Positions 46,888-54,864 of a DNA stretch of 64,000 bases are shown one piece after another. The notes under the pieces are model-generated. The model saw nothing but the letters and a program-made list of their open reading frames with translations, did not search any database and was not told where the DNA came from. Position 1 is the stretch's first letter. Each line of letters begins with the position of its first letter. The translations under genes and the position numbers were made by a program. The stretch is from Micrococcus flavus (GTDB taxonomy: Bacteria; Actinomycetota; Actinomycetes; Actinomycetales; Micrococcaceae). The stretch spans positions 558,001-622,000 of the forward strand of contig NZ_JACHMC010000001.1 of the NCBI RefSeq assembly GCF_014204815.1. The letters are read 5' to 3'.

Positions 46888-46922
46888 GATCGGCCCCTGC
46901 GGAGCTTCCGCAGGGGCCGATC
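46888..46922. terminator. Perfect hairpin downstream of ychF
   Basis: 16-bp perfect stem GATCGGCCCCTGCGGA (46888-46903) with its complement at 46907-46922, 3-nt loop, between the convergent ychF and DUF4096 genes. The rest of 46777-47076 shows no gene; a short CTGACT/AGTCAG hairpin lies at about 47040-47055. Confidence 0.75.
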
Positions 46923-47076
46923 CTGCTCTCTGCGGTGCGGGAGCGCCTCTGGGACGCAGCCTCGGCTGGCCAATGCTGCGGAGGGTTCGAGTCGTTCGAC
47001 GCGCGATCTCTCGGCAGGTGCGCTGACTCAATAAGCAGCCTGACTCAAAAGTCAGTCGTATCAACGACGCCCCGGT

Positions 47077-47964
47077 TCACTGGGGCAGGTCACGTTCCTC
47101 CAGAGTGCGAGTGATTTCGTCCCACTGGGAGCTCGGGATCAGTTGGTTGTGCCGGCGCAAGGCGGTCTGCCATGACCCGAACTCAGCTGGGAGCTCGCGC
47201 CACGAGATGCCGGTGCGGGTCTTGTAGAGAGCCGCGTCGACGATCGTGCGTATGTCAGTGCGTGGCCGCCCGCGGCGAGTGCCCTCTTCTGTGTGGACGA
47301 TGTGCTTGATCCAGCTCCATTGCTCATCTGTGAGTCGTTGATAGTCGGGCTGGAGGCCCTCGATGTCGCTGCCGCCGTCACCAGCCTTCGCCTGGTCATC
47401 GATTCGCACGGCTTTGACCACGCCGCGGATGACAGCGCATTCGGTGCATTGGACGGTTGGCTCAACGTAGCGAGGGGAATGCCCGACCAAGGTCTCGACG
47501 TGCTGGCAGGTCAGTCCCACGCGCCAAGTGGCGCTGCGGTCGATGTGCAATAAGGGTGGGTATAGGAGCTGTCGGAGTTCATCGCGCTGAGTCGGCGAAA
47601 GTGGCGGGAACGGGCAGCACAGATGGCAGTGCTCCACCCTGTTGTTCTCGAGACGCCAAACCCCCATGTTGCATGCCGTGTGCTCGGCTCGGAACTCGGC
47701 GTTGTCGGCATCGATCAGCGCAAGGCTCTCTTCATCAGTTCCCAGGGCTGGCTCACCGAGAAGGGCACGCCCACACGCGCGACATGGTTCGCCCGCTGCA
47801 TAGGCTTCGTACGTCAGCTGCAGGTCGTCGCCTGCCCGCTCCATCCGCTTTGCCTCCGCTGCTTGGGCCCACGATTCCGAGAGCAACGCGCGGCTACGCG
47901 GTGTGTGCAGGACGCGGGGGAGAGTTGTCGAGCTCCCGTCGGGGATCTGCTGCGAATCGGGCAT
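47077..47964 (-). CDS. Zinc-finger protein with IS5-type transposase N-terminal (DUF4096) domain
   Basis: 295 residues from the ATG at 47964 (GAAGGAGA upstream). The N-terminal two thirds hold paired cysteines: CRACG, CHLCCPF, CQHVETLVGH and CTECAVI, with EHTACN between. This suggests one or two zinc-binding folds. The C-terminal part (LTDEQWSWIKHIVHTEEGTRRGRPRTDIRTIVDAALYKTRTGISWRELPAEFGSW) is the helical DNA-binding region normally found at the start of IS4/IS5-family transposases; the DDE nuclease domain is absent. It looks like a domesticated DNA-binding protein rather than a broken transposase. Divergent from the XRE gene; lies at the left end of the island. Confidence 0.72.
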   Translation of the reverse strand: MPDSQQIPDGSSTTLPRVLHTPRSRALLSESWAQAAEAKRMERAGDDLQLTYEAYAAGEPCRACGRALLGEPALGTDEESLALIDADNAEFRAEHTACNMGVWRLENNRVEHCHLCCPFPPLSPTQRDELRQLLYPPLLHIDRSATWRVGLTCQHVETLVGHSPRYVEPTVQCTECAVIRGVVKAVRIDDQAKAGDGGSDIEGLQPDYQRLTDEQWSWIKHIVHTEEGTRRGRPRTDIRTIVDAALYKTRTGISWRELPAEFGSWQTALRRHNQLIPSSQWDEITRTLEERDLPQ

Positions 47965-48044
47965 CGTCACGCTCTCCTTCGAGGTCTGATGCGGCGAAGT
48001 GCGAGTCCTGCGCGACCCTGCCTCGACCACAACCGGAAGCGATA

Positions 48045-48057
48045 ACTTCCTGGAAGT
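48045..48057. promoter_or_regulatory. Palindrome at the XRE start codon
   Basis: ACTTCC-T-GGAAGT is a perfect palindrome ending one base before the ATG at 48059, in the divergent region between the XRE and zinc-finger genes. Candidate operator for the XRE protein. Confidence 0.5.
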
Positions 48058-48058
48058 C

Positions 48059-48301
48059 ATGACTACCAGACTTGAGGCTGGATATGTGACAGAACCGCTG
48101 AAGAAGGTGCTCGGAGCGCAGGTGCGCGATCTGCGCCGTGCGCGCCGTCTGTCGCAGGAGGGTCTCGCCGAGGAGCTCGGCGTCTCGACTCGGTACCTTG
48201 CCGGCATCGAGCGGGGGGAGCGGAACCTCACTCTGGACTCCGTCGACGCCCTCGCCGAGCAACTCGGCGTCGAAGCGCGTTCACTGATCGTCCGTCGTTG
48301 A
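48059..48301 (+). CDS. XRE-family transcriptional regulator
   Basis: 80 residues, single helix-turn-helix of the Cro/CI type: VLGAQVRDLRRARRLSQEGLAEELGVSTRYLAGIERGERNLTLDSVDALAEQLGV. No extra domain. Its size and position match controller (C) proteins of restriction-modification loci. ATG at 48059. Transcribed away from the zinc-finger gene and toward the nuclease-helicase-methyltransferase operon, which runs in the opposite direction; a palindrome abuts its start codon. Confidence 0.88.
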   Translation: MTTRLEAGYVTEPLKKVLGAQVRDLRRARRLSQEGLAEELGVSTRYLAGIERGERNLTLDSVDALAEQLGVEARSLIVRR

Positions 48302-48417
48302 TGTCTTGGACGGGGAGTAGCTCCCCGCTCGATGGCCTCTCGCTCAACAACGCACCGAGACCAGTGCTAACGGCCAAGCGGGTGTTCCGAAGGCGTAGCT
48401 GAAAACAGATTGACCAA

Positions 48418-49602
48418 TTAGGTTCGTTTCACTAGGCGATTCAGCTGCCGGTCGTAGACGTACTCGGTGATCTCGCCAGACATGATCATCGCCACCGCCT
48501 GATTGATCACGTCTCGCGGCACGATGAACCACTCCGAGGGGTCGTAGTCCTGGCCGTGTCCGTCGATCTGCGACAGGTCGAGGCGCACGTCGGCGAATAC
48601 CCTGTGCAGCAGGTTCTCCATCGCCGATGCCTTGATGTTATACACCCGGTAGTCTGCGACGATCTTGACCGGGGCCATCAGATACGTCGGAGAGGTTGAT
48701 GCGCCTTTCACGCGCTGCTCGACGCTGGTGGTCGAGAAGCCGATCTTGTGCAGGTTCTTGATGTTTGCGATCAGCGGGTCGGTGCTGAGCGACTGCAGGA
48801 CGTAGATGTGCCCGCTCTCGACGTCCGCGTCAAGGACGTCTCTCGCGTCGAGCCCTGTACGGGCCAGCACCTGTCCTTGAGACTCGTACATACGTGTCTG
48901 CAGGCTCTTGTCGTACATCGCCGACTCCGTGCCGTTCTCGAACACGAGGCGAAGGCGTTGCTTTCGCTTCTGCTTTCCCCCGATGACCAGGTCCACTTCC
49001 TCGCCGATCTCTGCAACGAAGCACATGACGCCGTTAAGCACGAAGAAAACGCCCTCGCGGATCAGGTTCATGCCGGTGAACGGCTTGAGTGTGAAGGTGC
49101 CGTCCTGGAGCTCGGCGTGCTTCGCCTTGAACAGTGGCTCGAACTGCTCGAAGTCCTTGGCCTTCACACGTTGAGCGATGGAGTCGGCCGACTCGGGGCG
49201 CTTGATCACAGGCAGATCGGAGACGTCCAGGATGCCCATGTCGTCGCTCAGCAGTTCGTCGAGGTCATCGCCCTCCAGCAGGTCATCGATGGACGCTGGC
49301 GCTGCTGGTGCTTCCAACAGTCCGAACTCGTCGAGGTGCTTGACCGCCTCGACCTTTGCCTCATTGGCTTGGAAACCGTCGAGGCGCGCGCCGAGCTTGC
49401 GTTCGGCGATCTCGCGCGTCTGCGAGCTCGGCAGCCGACCCTCGGTCCTCCGGAACTCGACGATCTCCAGGAACGCTCGCTCGAGGCGGTCCGATGAGGT
49501 GAGCTGCTTCGGCTTCTCCGGCGCGCTCAAAAGCTCGTCGTCGAGAATCTCGTCGAGCGTGACGACAAGATTCTCATTGGAAGTGAAGTCGATGGGTGTC
49601 AT
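48418..49602 (-). CDS. GIY-YIG/T5orf172-family nuclease
   Basis: 394 residues, third gene of the operon; the ATG overlaps the helicase stop by 4 bp. The N-terminal half is helical and acidic. The C-terminal domain reads HIYVLQS (about 266), HKIGFSTTSVEQRV (about 283-295) and ASAMENLLHRVF (about 328), giving the GIY, YIG-like, Arg and Glu positions of the GIY-YIG nuclease fold as found in T5orf172/MUG113 proteins. Catalytic activity is likely but the first motif is HIY rather than GIY. YeeC of Bacillus subtilis is, as I recall, the analogous protein. Proposed effector of the system. Confidence 0.82.
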   Translation of the reverse strand: MTPIDFTSNENLVVTLDEILDDELLSAPEKPKQLTSSDRLERAFLEIVEFRRTEGRLPSSQTREIAERKLGARLDGFQANEAKVEAVKHLDEFGLLEAPAAPASIDDLLEGDDLDELLSDDMGILDVSDLPVIKRPESADSIAQRVKAKDFEQFEPLFKAKHAELQDGTFTLKPFTGMNLIREGVFFVLNGVMCFVAEIGEEVDLVIGGKQKRKQRLRLVFENGTESAMYDKSLQTRMYESQGQVLARTGLDARDVLDADVESGHIYVLQSLSTDPLIANIKNLHKIGFSTTSVEQRVKGASTSPTYLMAPVKIVADYRVYNIKASAMENLLHRVFADVRLDLSQIDGHGQDYDPSEWFIVPRDVINQAVAMIMSGEITEYVYDRQLNRLVKRT

Positions 49603-51581
49603 GAGAGTTCCCCCGTCTCACTCGAGGACTTCTCCGCCTTGCGCTGCGCTGCGAGCTTCTGCAGGAAGAGCAACGCAGCAGCCATGCGCTTCTCCGCGGG
49701 ATCATCCGAGCGCAAATCTGGCCGCTTGCCGTTGACCTGTACCCAGGTCTTGATCTTCGGATACAACGCCAATGCTTCTTCCTCGGAGAACTCGATCTTC
49801 GTCGACGTGATCGTGTCCTGGATCAGCCGCAGCACCGACGGCGTGACCGACTTCGACAGCACCTCGAACGCCCGCTGGAATGGGTTCACCGAGTCGATGA
49901 GGTTAATGCTCAGCTCGTCGATATTCACGAACTTCTCGGCCATCTTGATGAACCGCTTGTCGCCAACCTCGCGGACCTCGCCGGTCTTGATCACTGAGTC
50001 GACGACCACCTGCTGGCGCACCTCCTCGACCTGCTCCTCGGACAGGTCGGGGTACTTCTCCCGGATGATCTTCGGGATCAGCACCTTGTTGGTCGTCTCC
50101 GCGTCGACGGAGCCCGCGGCGGCCCGAGCGAAGGTATCGTCCTGCAGGATCGTCGCCTTCAAGTCGTTCAGGTCTGTCGCCACGATCTGCTTCACGCGGT
50201 CGCTGGAAGGCTCCTTGAAGCCCTTGATCTTGAGCTCGCCCTTCTTCGCCGGCTCGTCGTCGAACTTCTTGGTCTTGAAGTTGAAGTTTGGTGCGAGCAC
50301 CTGCTCCATGAGCAGCGAGGCCGTGATCGCCTTGAGCATGTTGTTCACCGACACCTTCACCTCGCCCTGCGAGGCATCCGGCTCGGCGATCAGGTTCGTG
50401 AACTGCGCGTGCGACTTGCCCGGGCTGTCGCGCGTCACGCGCCCGATGATCTGGATCACCTCGGTGAGCGACGCCCGGTAGCCGACGGTGAGCGCATGCT
50501 CGGCGAAGGGCCAGTCGAAGCCCTCCTTCGCCATGCCCAGCGCAATGATGATGTCGACGCCGTCGCGCTCCTTCGACGCCGTGTGGGACAGGTAGTGCAG
50601 CGTGTCCCCGCGCTTCTTCTGATCGGTGTCGTCCACGAGGTCGGCGACCCGCACGATCTCGCCGTTGTCCTCACGGCGCACGCTGATGATGCCCGTGTCG
50701 GGGTCGGTCGACTCGACGTGGCCGATTGCGTCGATGATCCGGCCAACCTCCTCGATCTTGTCCTTCGTGGACTCGCCGGAGTTCACGCTCGGGATGTGCA
50801 CGATCGTCTTCTTGTCGAGGTCGAGCACCTGGTCGATAGCGTCCGTGTACCGGCCCTGGTAGAAGTGGTGCCCGATCCCCAGAGAGCGCAGGTGCTCGTA
50901 CCCGTTGAGCTGGTCGTAATAGTTGAACGTCACCGGCGTGAACTTCGCCTCGTCCTCCGGCGACAGCACCGGCACCGAATCCCCACGGAAGTACGACCCC
51001 GTCATCGCGACGATGTGCACGTCCGAGCCGTTCATCACGTCGCGCAGCAGCGCGCCCAGGCGCGACGACTCGGTGTCGGCTGAGACGTGGTGGAACTCGT
51101 CGATGGCCAGCACGGTGCCGTTGAACGACTCCGGGGCCAGCTTCTCGAAGGCGAAGCGCAGCGTCGCGTGCGTGCACACGAGCACCGCGTCGGGCCCCTC
51201 CAGGAACTTCACGAACGCGTCGACCTTGCCGGCCGACGAGCCCGCGTCGCACAGGTTGTTCTCGTCCTTGATCTCCCAGTCCGCCCAGAAGCCGTGCTTC
51301 GTCAGCGCCGTCGACGCGAACGAGGCACCGATCGAGCGCTCCGGCACGGCGACGATGACCTTCTTGCGCCCCTGGTTGTAGAGCTTATCCAGCGCCACGA
51401 ACATCAGCGCACGCGACTTGCCCGACGCCGGCGGGGCCTTCACCAGCAGATGCTGGGCATCGCGCTGCTCAAAGACGCGCTGCTGCATCTCACGCATGCC
51501 CAGGGCATCGGTGTTCACCGAGGCCTTCGTCTGCGCGTACGTGACATCGACTATGTTGACGGGCTTGTTGGTTGCGTTCAC
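49599..51581 (-). CDS. SF2 DEAD/DEAH-type helicase
   Basis: 660 residues from a GTG at 51581. Motif I is KAPPASGKSRAL (about 50), motif II AIDEFHH (about 160), motif III MTGS, and motif VI QIIGRVTRD (about 379). These are typical of the Res-like helicases of type I and III restriction systems. The C-terminal 250 residues (about 410-660) are helical with no recognised domain. No nuclease motif is seen, so cleavage would come from the GIY-YIG partner. Both borders have 4-bp overlaps (GTGA with the methyltransferase, ATGA with the nuclease), so the three proteins are made together. Confidence 0.88.
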   Translation of the reverse strand: MNATNKPVNIVDVTYAQTKASVNTDALGMREMQQRVFEQRDAQHLLVKAPPASGKSRALMFVALDKLYNQGRKKVIVAVPERSIGASFASTALTKHGFWADWEIKDENNLCDAGSSAGKVDAFVKFLEGPDAVLVCTHATLRFAFEKLAPESFNGTVLAIDEFHHVSADTESSRLGALLRDVMNGSDVHIVAMTGSYFRGDSVPVLSPEDEAKFTPVTFNYYDQLNGYEHLRSLGIGHHFYQGRYTDAIDQVLDLDKKTIVHIPSVNSGESTKDKIEEVGRIIDAIGHVESTDPDTGIISVRREDNGEIVRVADLVDDTDQKKRGDTLHYLSHTASKERDGVDIIIALGMAKEGFDWPFAEHALTVGYRASLTEVIQIIGRVTRDSPGKSHAQFTNLIAEPDASQGEVKVSVNNMLKAITASLLMEQVLAPNFNFKTKKFDDEPAKKGELKIKGFKEPSSDRVKQIVATDLNDLKATILQDDTFARAAAGSVDAETTNKVLIPKIIREKYPDLSEEQVEEVRQQVVVDSVIKTGEVREVGDKRFIKMAEKFVNIDELSINLIDSVNPFQRAFEVLSKSVTPSVLRLIQDTITSTKIEFSEEEALALYPKIKTWVQVNGKRPDLRSDDPAEKRMAAALLFLQKLAAQRKAEKSSSETGELS

Positions 51582-54301
51582 TTCGCAGTCCTCCGGGTCT
51601 TCTTCGCCGGGGCCTTCGCGGTCTCCTCGGCAGTCATGCGCTCGTACAGCGCGAACAGGTCCGACAGTCGCTGCTCATCGGTCTCGTACGGCTTCTTCGA
51701 GTAGATCGAGTCGACCAGAGCGTCGATCTCCGCATGCGCATCGCGCAGGTCCTGCGGCATCCTGTCCGGGTCATAGAGCTCGGCCAGCGTCTGCTCGCAG
51801 TGGTACTCGCGCACGTCAAGAACGCGCAGCGCCGCGACGGTGAGCATCTCCTTCGTCTTGTCCGAGAGCGGAGGCACCGGGAAGTTGTTGTAGACGATCG
51901 TGTTCGAGTAGCGGAGCCGAGTCTCCAATTGGCCGCCTACTGCGCGGGTCCAAGCCATGTGCATGCGTGAAGTCAGCAAGGCGAATAGCCAGGGTTCGGC
52001 GTCGTAGATGGCAAACGCAGCGTTTGAAATGACGGTGTCAGGCCCGAGGTAGCCGATCGGTATGTAATCGCGCCGCTCCGATGAAACGCTCGGCACGATG
52101 ATCGAGTCCGTAGGCTTATACGCAAGCTGCTTGAAGCGGTACGGACGGTCCGCAAAATCAACCGTGCTCTGCGCTTTGCTCTCGAGCCTCCATGCTGCGA
52201 GCTTCTCGAGCCGGGCCGCGATCGGGCCGATTTGGCGAGCTTCGCTTGCCTCGCGGTCAGTGATCCATAGGCAATAGCGCTCGATGTCATTGATGTAGTC
52301 AGCCGCGCCCACGTATCTCTTGACAAACCGCGCTGCGTCTGGATACGCATCAAGGAGTTCCCGCCGTTCAACGGGCTCAAGGACCAGGTAGCCCCCGTCA
52401 GTGGGCTTGGATCCGAACGCCATTGGGGGAAGCCCTACTGAGATCGGCTTCATCTGACGTCCGGCGATGATATTCGGTGCATCGGCCAAGTAGCCGTTGA
52501 TGTTGTTCGCCGCTATCTCCAGACCGTCGGTGAAAATGTACTTCGCATGGTCCGAGGTGTTGCGAAGACCGATCACCGCCACGGTCACCCCTGCGTTGTG
52601 CTTGGCGTTGTTCTCCCACTTGAAGGACGTGTAAGCGAAGCCAATCTCGATCCCCATGTTGAAGATGGTCGGGAACATGAGGCTCACATGCTCGCCTTGC
52701 GCAACCGAGTTCGTCGTGACGAAGGCCAGCTCCGCGCGGGTGCCTTTGATGTAGTCCGACCCCCTAACGAACCACAGCGCAATGTAGTCAAGGTTCTTCG
52801 AGAACGGGCGTCGCCCGAATACCGACGAGAACTCACTCTTTTGCTCAGCCGTCTGCATGCTCGAGCCGACGTACGGCGGGTTCCCAATGAGATAGATCTC
52901 AGACGAGCCATCATTCGGGCAGACCGCGTTCCAGTCCACCCGCGTCGCATTACCCGACTTGATCTGGCCGGTCTCTTTCAGCGGGATCAGCGGCAGGTCG
53001 ATACCGAACTTCTCACGAAACTCGACGTTCATCTGATGCTTCGCGATCCACAGCGAGAGAATCGCCACTTCTACCGCGAAGTCGTCGATCTCGATACCAA
53101 AGAAGTTCTCAACATTGATCCTGGAACCAAGCAGCTGACCCTGGTGTGCGCCGCCTCGAAGCTCGGCGAGCCGCTCGAGGATCGCGTGCTCGAGCTTGCG
53201 TAGTTCCTTGTAGGCGATGACGAGGAAGTTTCCCGACCCACACGCGGGATCGAACACCTTGATCGCCGCGATCCGGTCCAGCAGGCGGAGTAGTCGACGC
53301 TCGCTGTCCTGCGACTCGTTGATCTCCTCCTTTAGGTCGTCCAGGAACAGGGGCTCGATCGTCTTGAGGATGTTTGGCACTGAGGTGTAGTGCTGCCCCA
53401 GGTCGCTGCGCTTGCCGGGCGTGACGATCGCCTGGAACATAGAGCCGAAGATGTCGGGATTGATGTCGCGCCAGATGAGCGTTCCTGAGGCGATGAGCTC
53501 GTCCCGCGCCTGCTTCGTGAATCGTGGCACGACCTGGTCGTCCTTGACCGTGAACAGTCGGCCGTTCACATAGGGGAACTCGGCGAGGTGCGTCGGCTTA
53601 TCTGCGGGGTCGGCGGTGTCCAACGCCCTGAAGAGGTCGCCCAGGAACTCAGCCAGGTCCGAACCGTCGGACTGAGTGTGAGAACCGATCGCGTTCGTGA
53701 ACTGATTGTCGTCGAAGATCCCCGTGTCCTCGGCGAAGAAGCAGAACAACAGTCGCGTAAAGAAGATGTTCAGTGAGTGACGCCCCTGCGCATCATCGAA
53801 GATCCCCGGGTTCGCGTGCAGCAGCTCGTCGAAGAGCTTGCCCATCCGCTCAGCGGCCTTGACATCGGCATGCGACTCGGCGACGTACTGCGCCTTCTCC
53901 ATGCCGGCCCACGGCAGGAAGAAGGTGAAGTGCTGGTCGATCTCGCGGATCGGGAAGCCGATCGTCTCGCTTGTCTTGATGTCGTGCGCGACCAACTCAA
54001 AGTAGTCGGTGACGATGACGAAGCGCGTACTGAACCGAACCACCGCAGGGCTCGACTTAAGGCCGTCGATGACCTCAAGCGGGTCTCCGGTCGTCTCCTT
54101 GAAGTAGACAACGTTCTTCTGCGCGACCTCGGTCGAGGAATCGACGGCGATGTTCAGCGATCCATTGCGAAGCCTGGTGACGTTTCCCTGGGGCTTCCCA
54201 TAGGCGAGCAACAGGTCGAAGATGAACTCGCGGTCGTAGGACTCCCGACCTGCGAGCGGAGCGACGCGCTCCTCTACGGCCTTGAGGTTGAGTCTCGCCA
54301 T
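51578..54301 (-). CDS. Class I SAM-dependent DNA methyltransferase (YeeA/MmeI-like)
   Basis: 907 residues, first gene of the operon, ATG at 54301 with AGGAG 6 nt upstream. An N-terminal region of about 330 residues precedes the methyltransferase core with motif I VFDPACGSGNFLVIAY (about 350) and motif IV IGNPPYVGSS (about 472), an amino-methyltransferase (N6-adenine or N4-cytosine) signature. A target-recognition region follows (KPISVGLPPMAFGSKPTDGG onward), then a helical C-terminus ending in a Lys/Arg-rich tail. At the place where MmeI-type fused enzymes have an E-x-K nuclease site, this protein reads YFKETTGDP, so the domain looks nuclease-dead. Likely role: self-marking of host DNA. Confidence 0.88.
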   Translation of the reverse strand: MARLNLKAVEERVAPLAGRESYDREFIFDLLLAYGKPQGNVTRLRNGSLNIAVDSSTEVAQKNVVYFKETTGDPLEVIDGLKSSPAVVRFSTRFVIVTDYFELVAHDIKTSETIGFPIREIDQHFTFFLPWAGMEKAQYVAESHADVKAAERMGKLFDELLHANPGIFDDAQGRHSLNIFFTRLLFCFFAEDTGIFDDNQFTNAIGSHTQSDGSDLAEFLGDLFRALDTADPADKPTHLAEFPYVNGRLFTVKDDQVVPRFTKQARDELIASGTLIWRDINPDIFGSMFQAIVTPGKRSDLGQHYTSVPNILKTIEPLFLDDLKEEINESQDSERRLLRLLDRIAAIKVFDPACGSGNFLVIAYKELRKLEHAILERLAELRGGAHQGQLLGSRINVENFFGIEIDDFAVEVAILSLWIAKHQMNVEFREKFGIDLPLIPLKETGQIKSGNATRVDWNAVCPNDGSSEIYLIGNPPYVGSSMQTAEQKSEFSSVFGRRPFSKNLDYIALWFVRGSDYIKGTRAELAFVTTNSVAQGEHVSLMFPTIFNMGIEIGFAYTSFKWENNAKHNAGVTVAVIGLRNTSDHAKYIFTDGLEIAANNINGYLADAPNIIAGRQMKPISVGLPPMAFGSKPTDGGYLVLEPVERRELLDAYPDAARFVKRYVGAADYINDIERYCLWITDREASEARQIGPIAARLEKLAAWRLESKAQSTVDFADRPYRFKQLAYKPTDSIIVPSVSSERRDYIPIGYLGPDTVISNAAFAIYDAEPWLFALLTSRMHMAWTRAVGGQLETRLRYSNTIVYNNFPVPPLSDKTKEMLTVAALRVLDVREYHCEQTLAELYDPDRMPQDLRDAHAEIDALVDSIYSKKPYETDEQRLSDLFALYERMTAEETAKAPAKKTRRTAK

Positions 54302-54465
54302 GAACACTCCTGTACCTATGCAAGTCGCCCAGGGGCGGGACAACGAACCGGGCGCATTTTGGGCGACTCCATCTGCGGTCACCGCGCACCCTGATCCTAC
54401 CGACCTGCCTCTCACGCGACGCCTGGTACAGCAGTCCCGGTTGCGCCGCGTGGGATCATTGGCCC

Positions 54466-54633
54466 ATGGCTACTCATGACACGGAGCGCACGCCGAGGGT
54501 CATTCGCTGCAAGCACTGGTCCGAAGAGGCTGGTCGATACTACGGCTGGCACCACCATGAAGGTCCCCACGGGTGCGACTGGGGGAACCATGACGGAGAA
54601 TGCCCGTACTTGGTCAGCTTGGCCGGTCGCTAA
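54466..54633 (+). CDS. 55-residue His/Cys/Trp-rich protein
   Basis: Divergent from the methyltransferase gene. Contains VIRCKHWSEEAGRYYGWHHH and HGCDWGNHDGECPYLVSLAG: three Cys, eight His and three Trp in 55 residues, a pattern that suits a metal-binding fold. ATG at 54466 with GATCAT 6 nt upstream, so a leaderless start is possible. No known family recognised. The absence of stops and the coherent composition make it more than a chance frame, but no homologue is known to me. Confidence 0.5.
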   Translation: MATHDTERTPRVIRCKHWSEEAGRYYGWHHHEGPHGCDWGNHDGECPYLVSLAGR

Positions 54634-54842
54634 CGCACACCGTCACATCGGTGCAAATCCTGCGCATCGCGGCGTGTGTCGACCTGTACAGCGATACCTC
54701 CCGCCAACCTCTCAATCGACCCGGCTGCTACCCCAGGCAGCCGGAGCCCATCCGCCCCGATGGGCGGCTGCTACCACCCCAGCATCCGGTTAAAGCCCCA
54801 GGTCAGAAGCCCAATGACCCTCGATCTGACGCCCCTGGCAGA

Positions 54843-54859
54843 CCTGTACAACCTACAGG
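54843..54859. repeat. Small palindrome near the island right end
   Basis: CCTGTA (54843-54848) and TACAGG (54854-54859) around CAACC. Before the ISL3 insertion it lay about 40 bp from the ychF-like terminus. The rest of 54634-54864 shows no gene. Confidence 0.4.
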
Positions 54860-54864
54860 TTGGT

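Noticed and set aside
46777-47076. Possible integrase or excisionase gene at the left end of island 1
   Set aside because: No open frame with recombinase motifs in any frame; only hairpins are present.
47077-47964. Simple truncated IS5 transposase
   Set aside because: The protein has a good ribosome binding site, a distinct 200-residue cysteine-rich N-terminal part and no inverted repeats around it.
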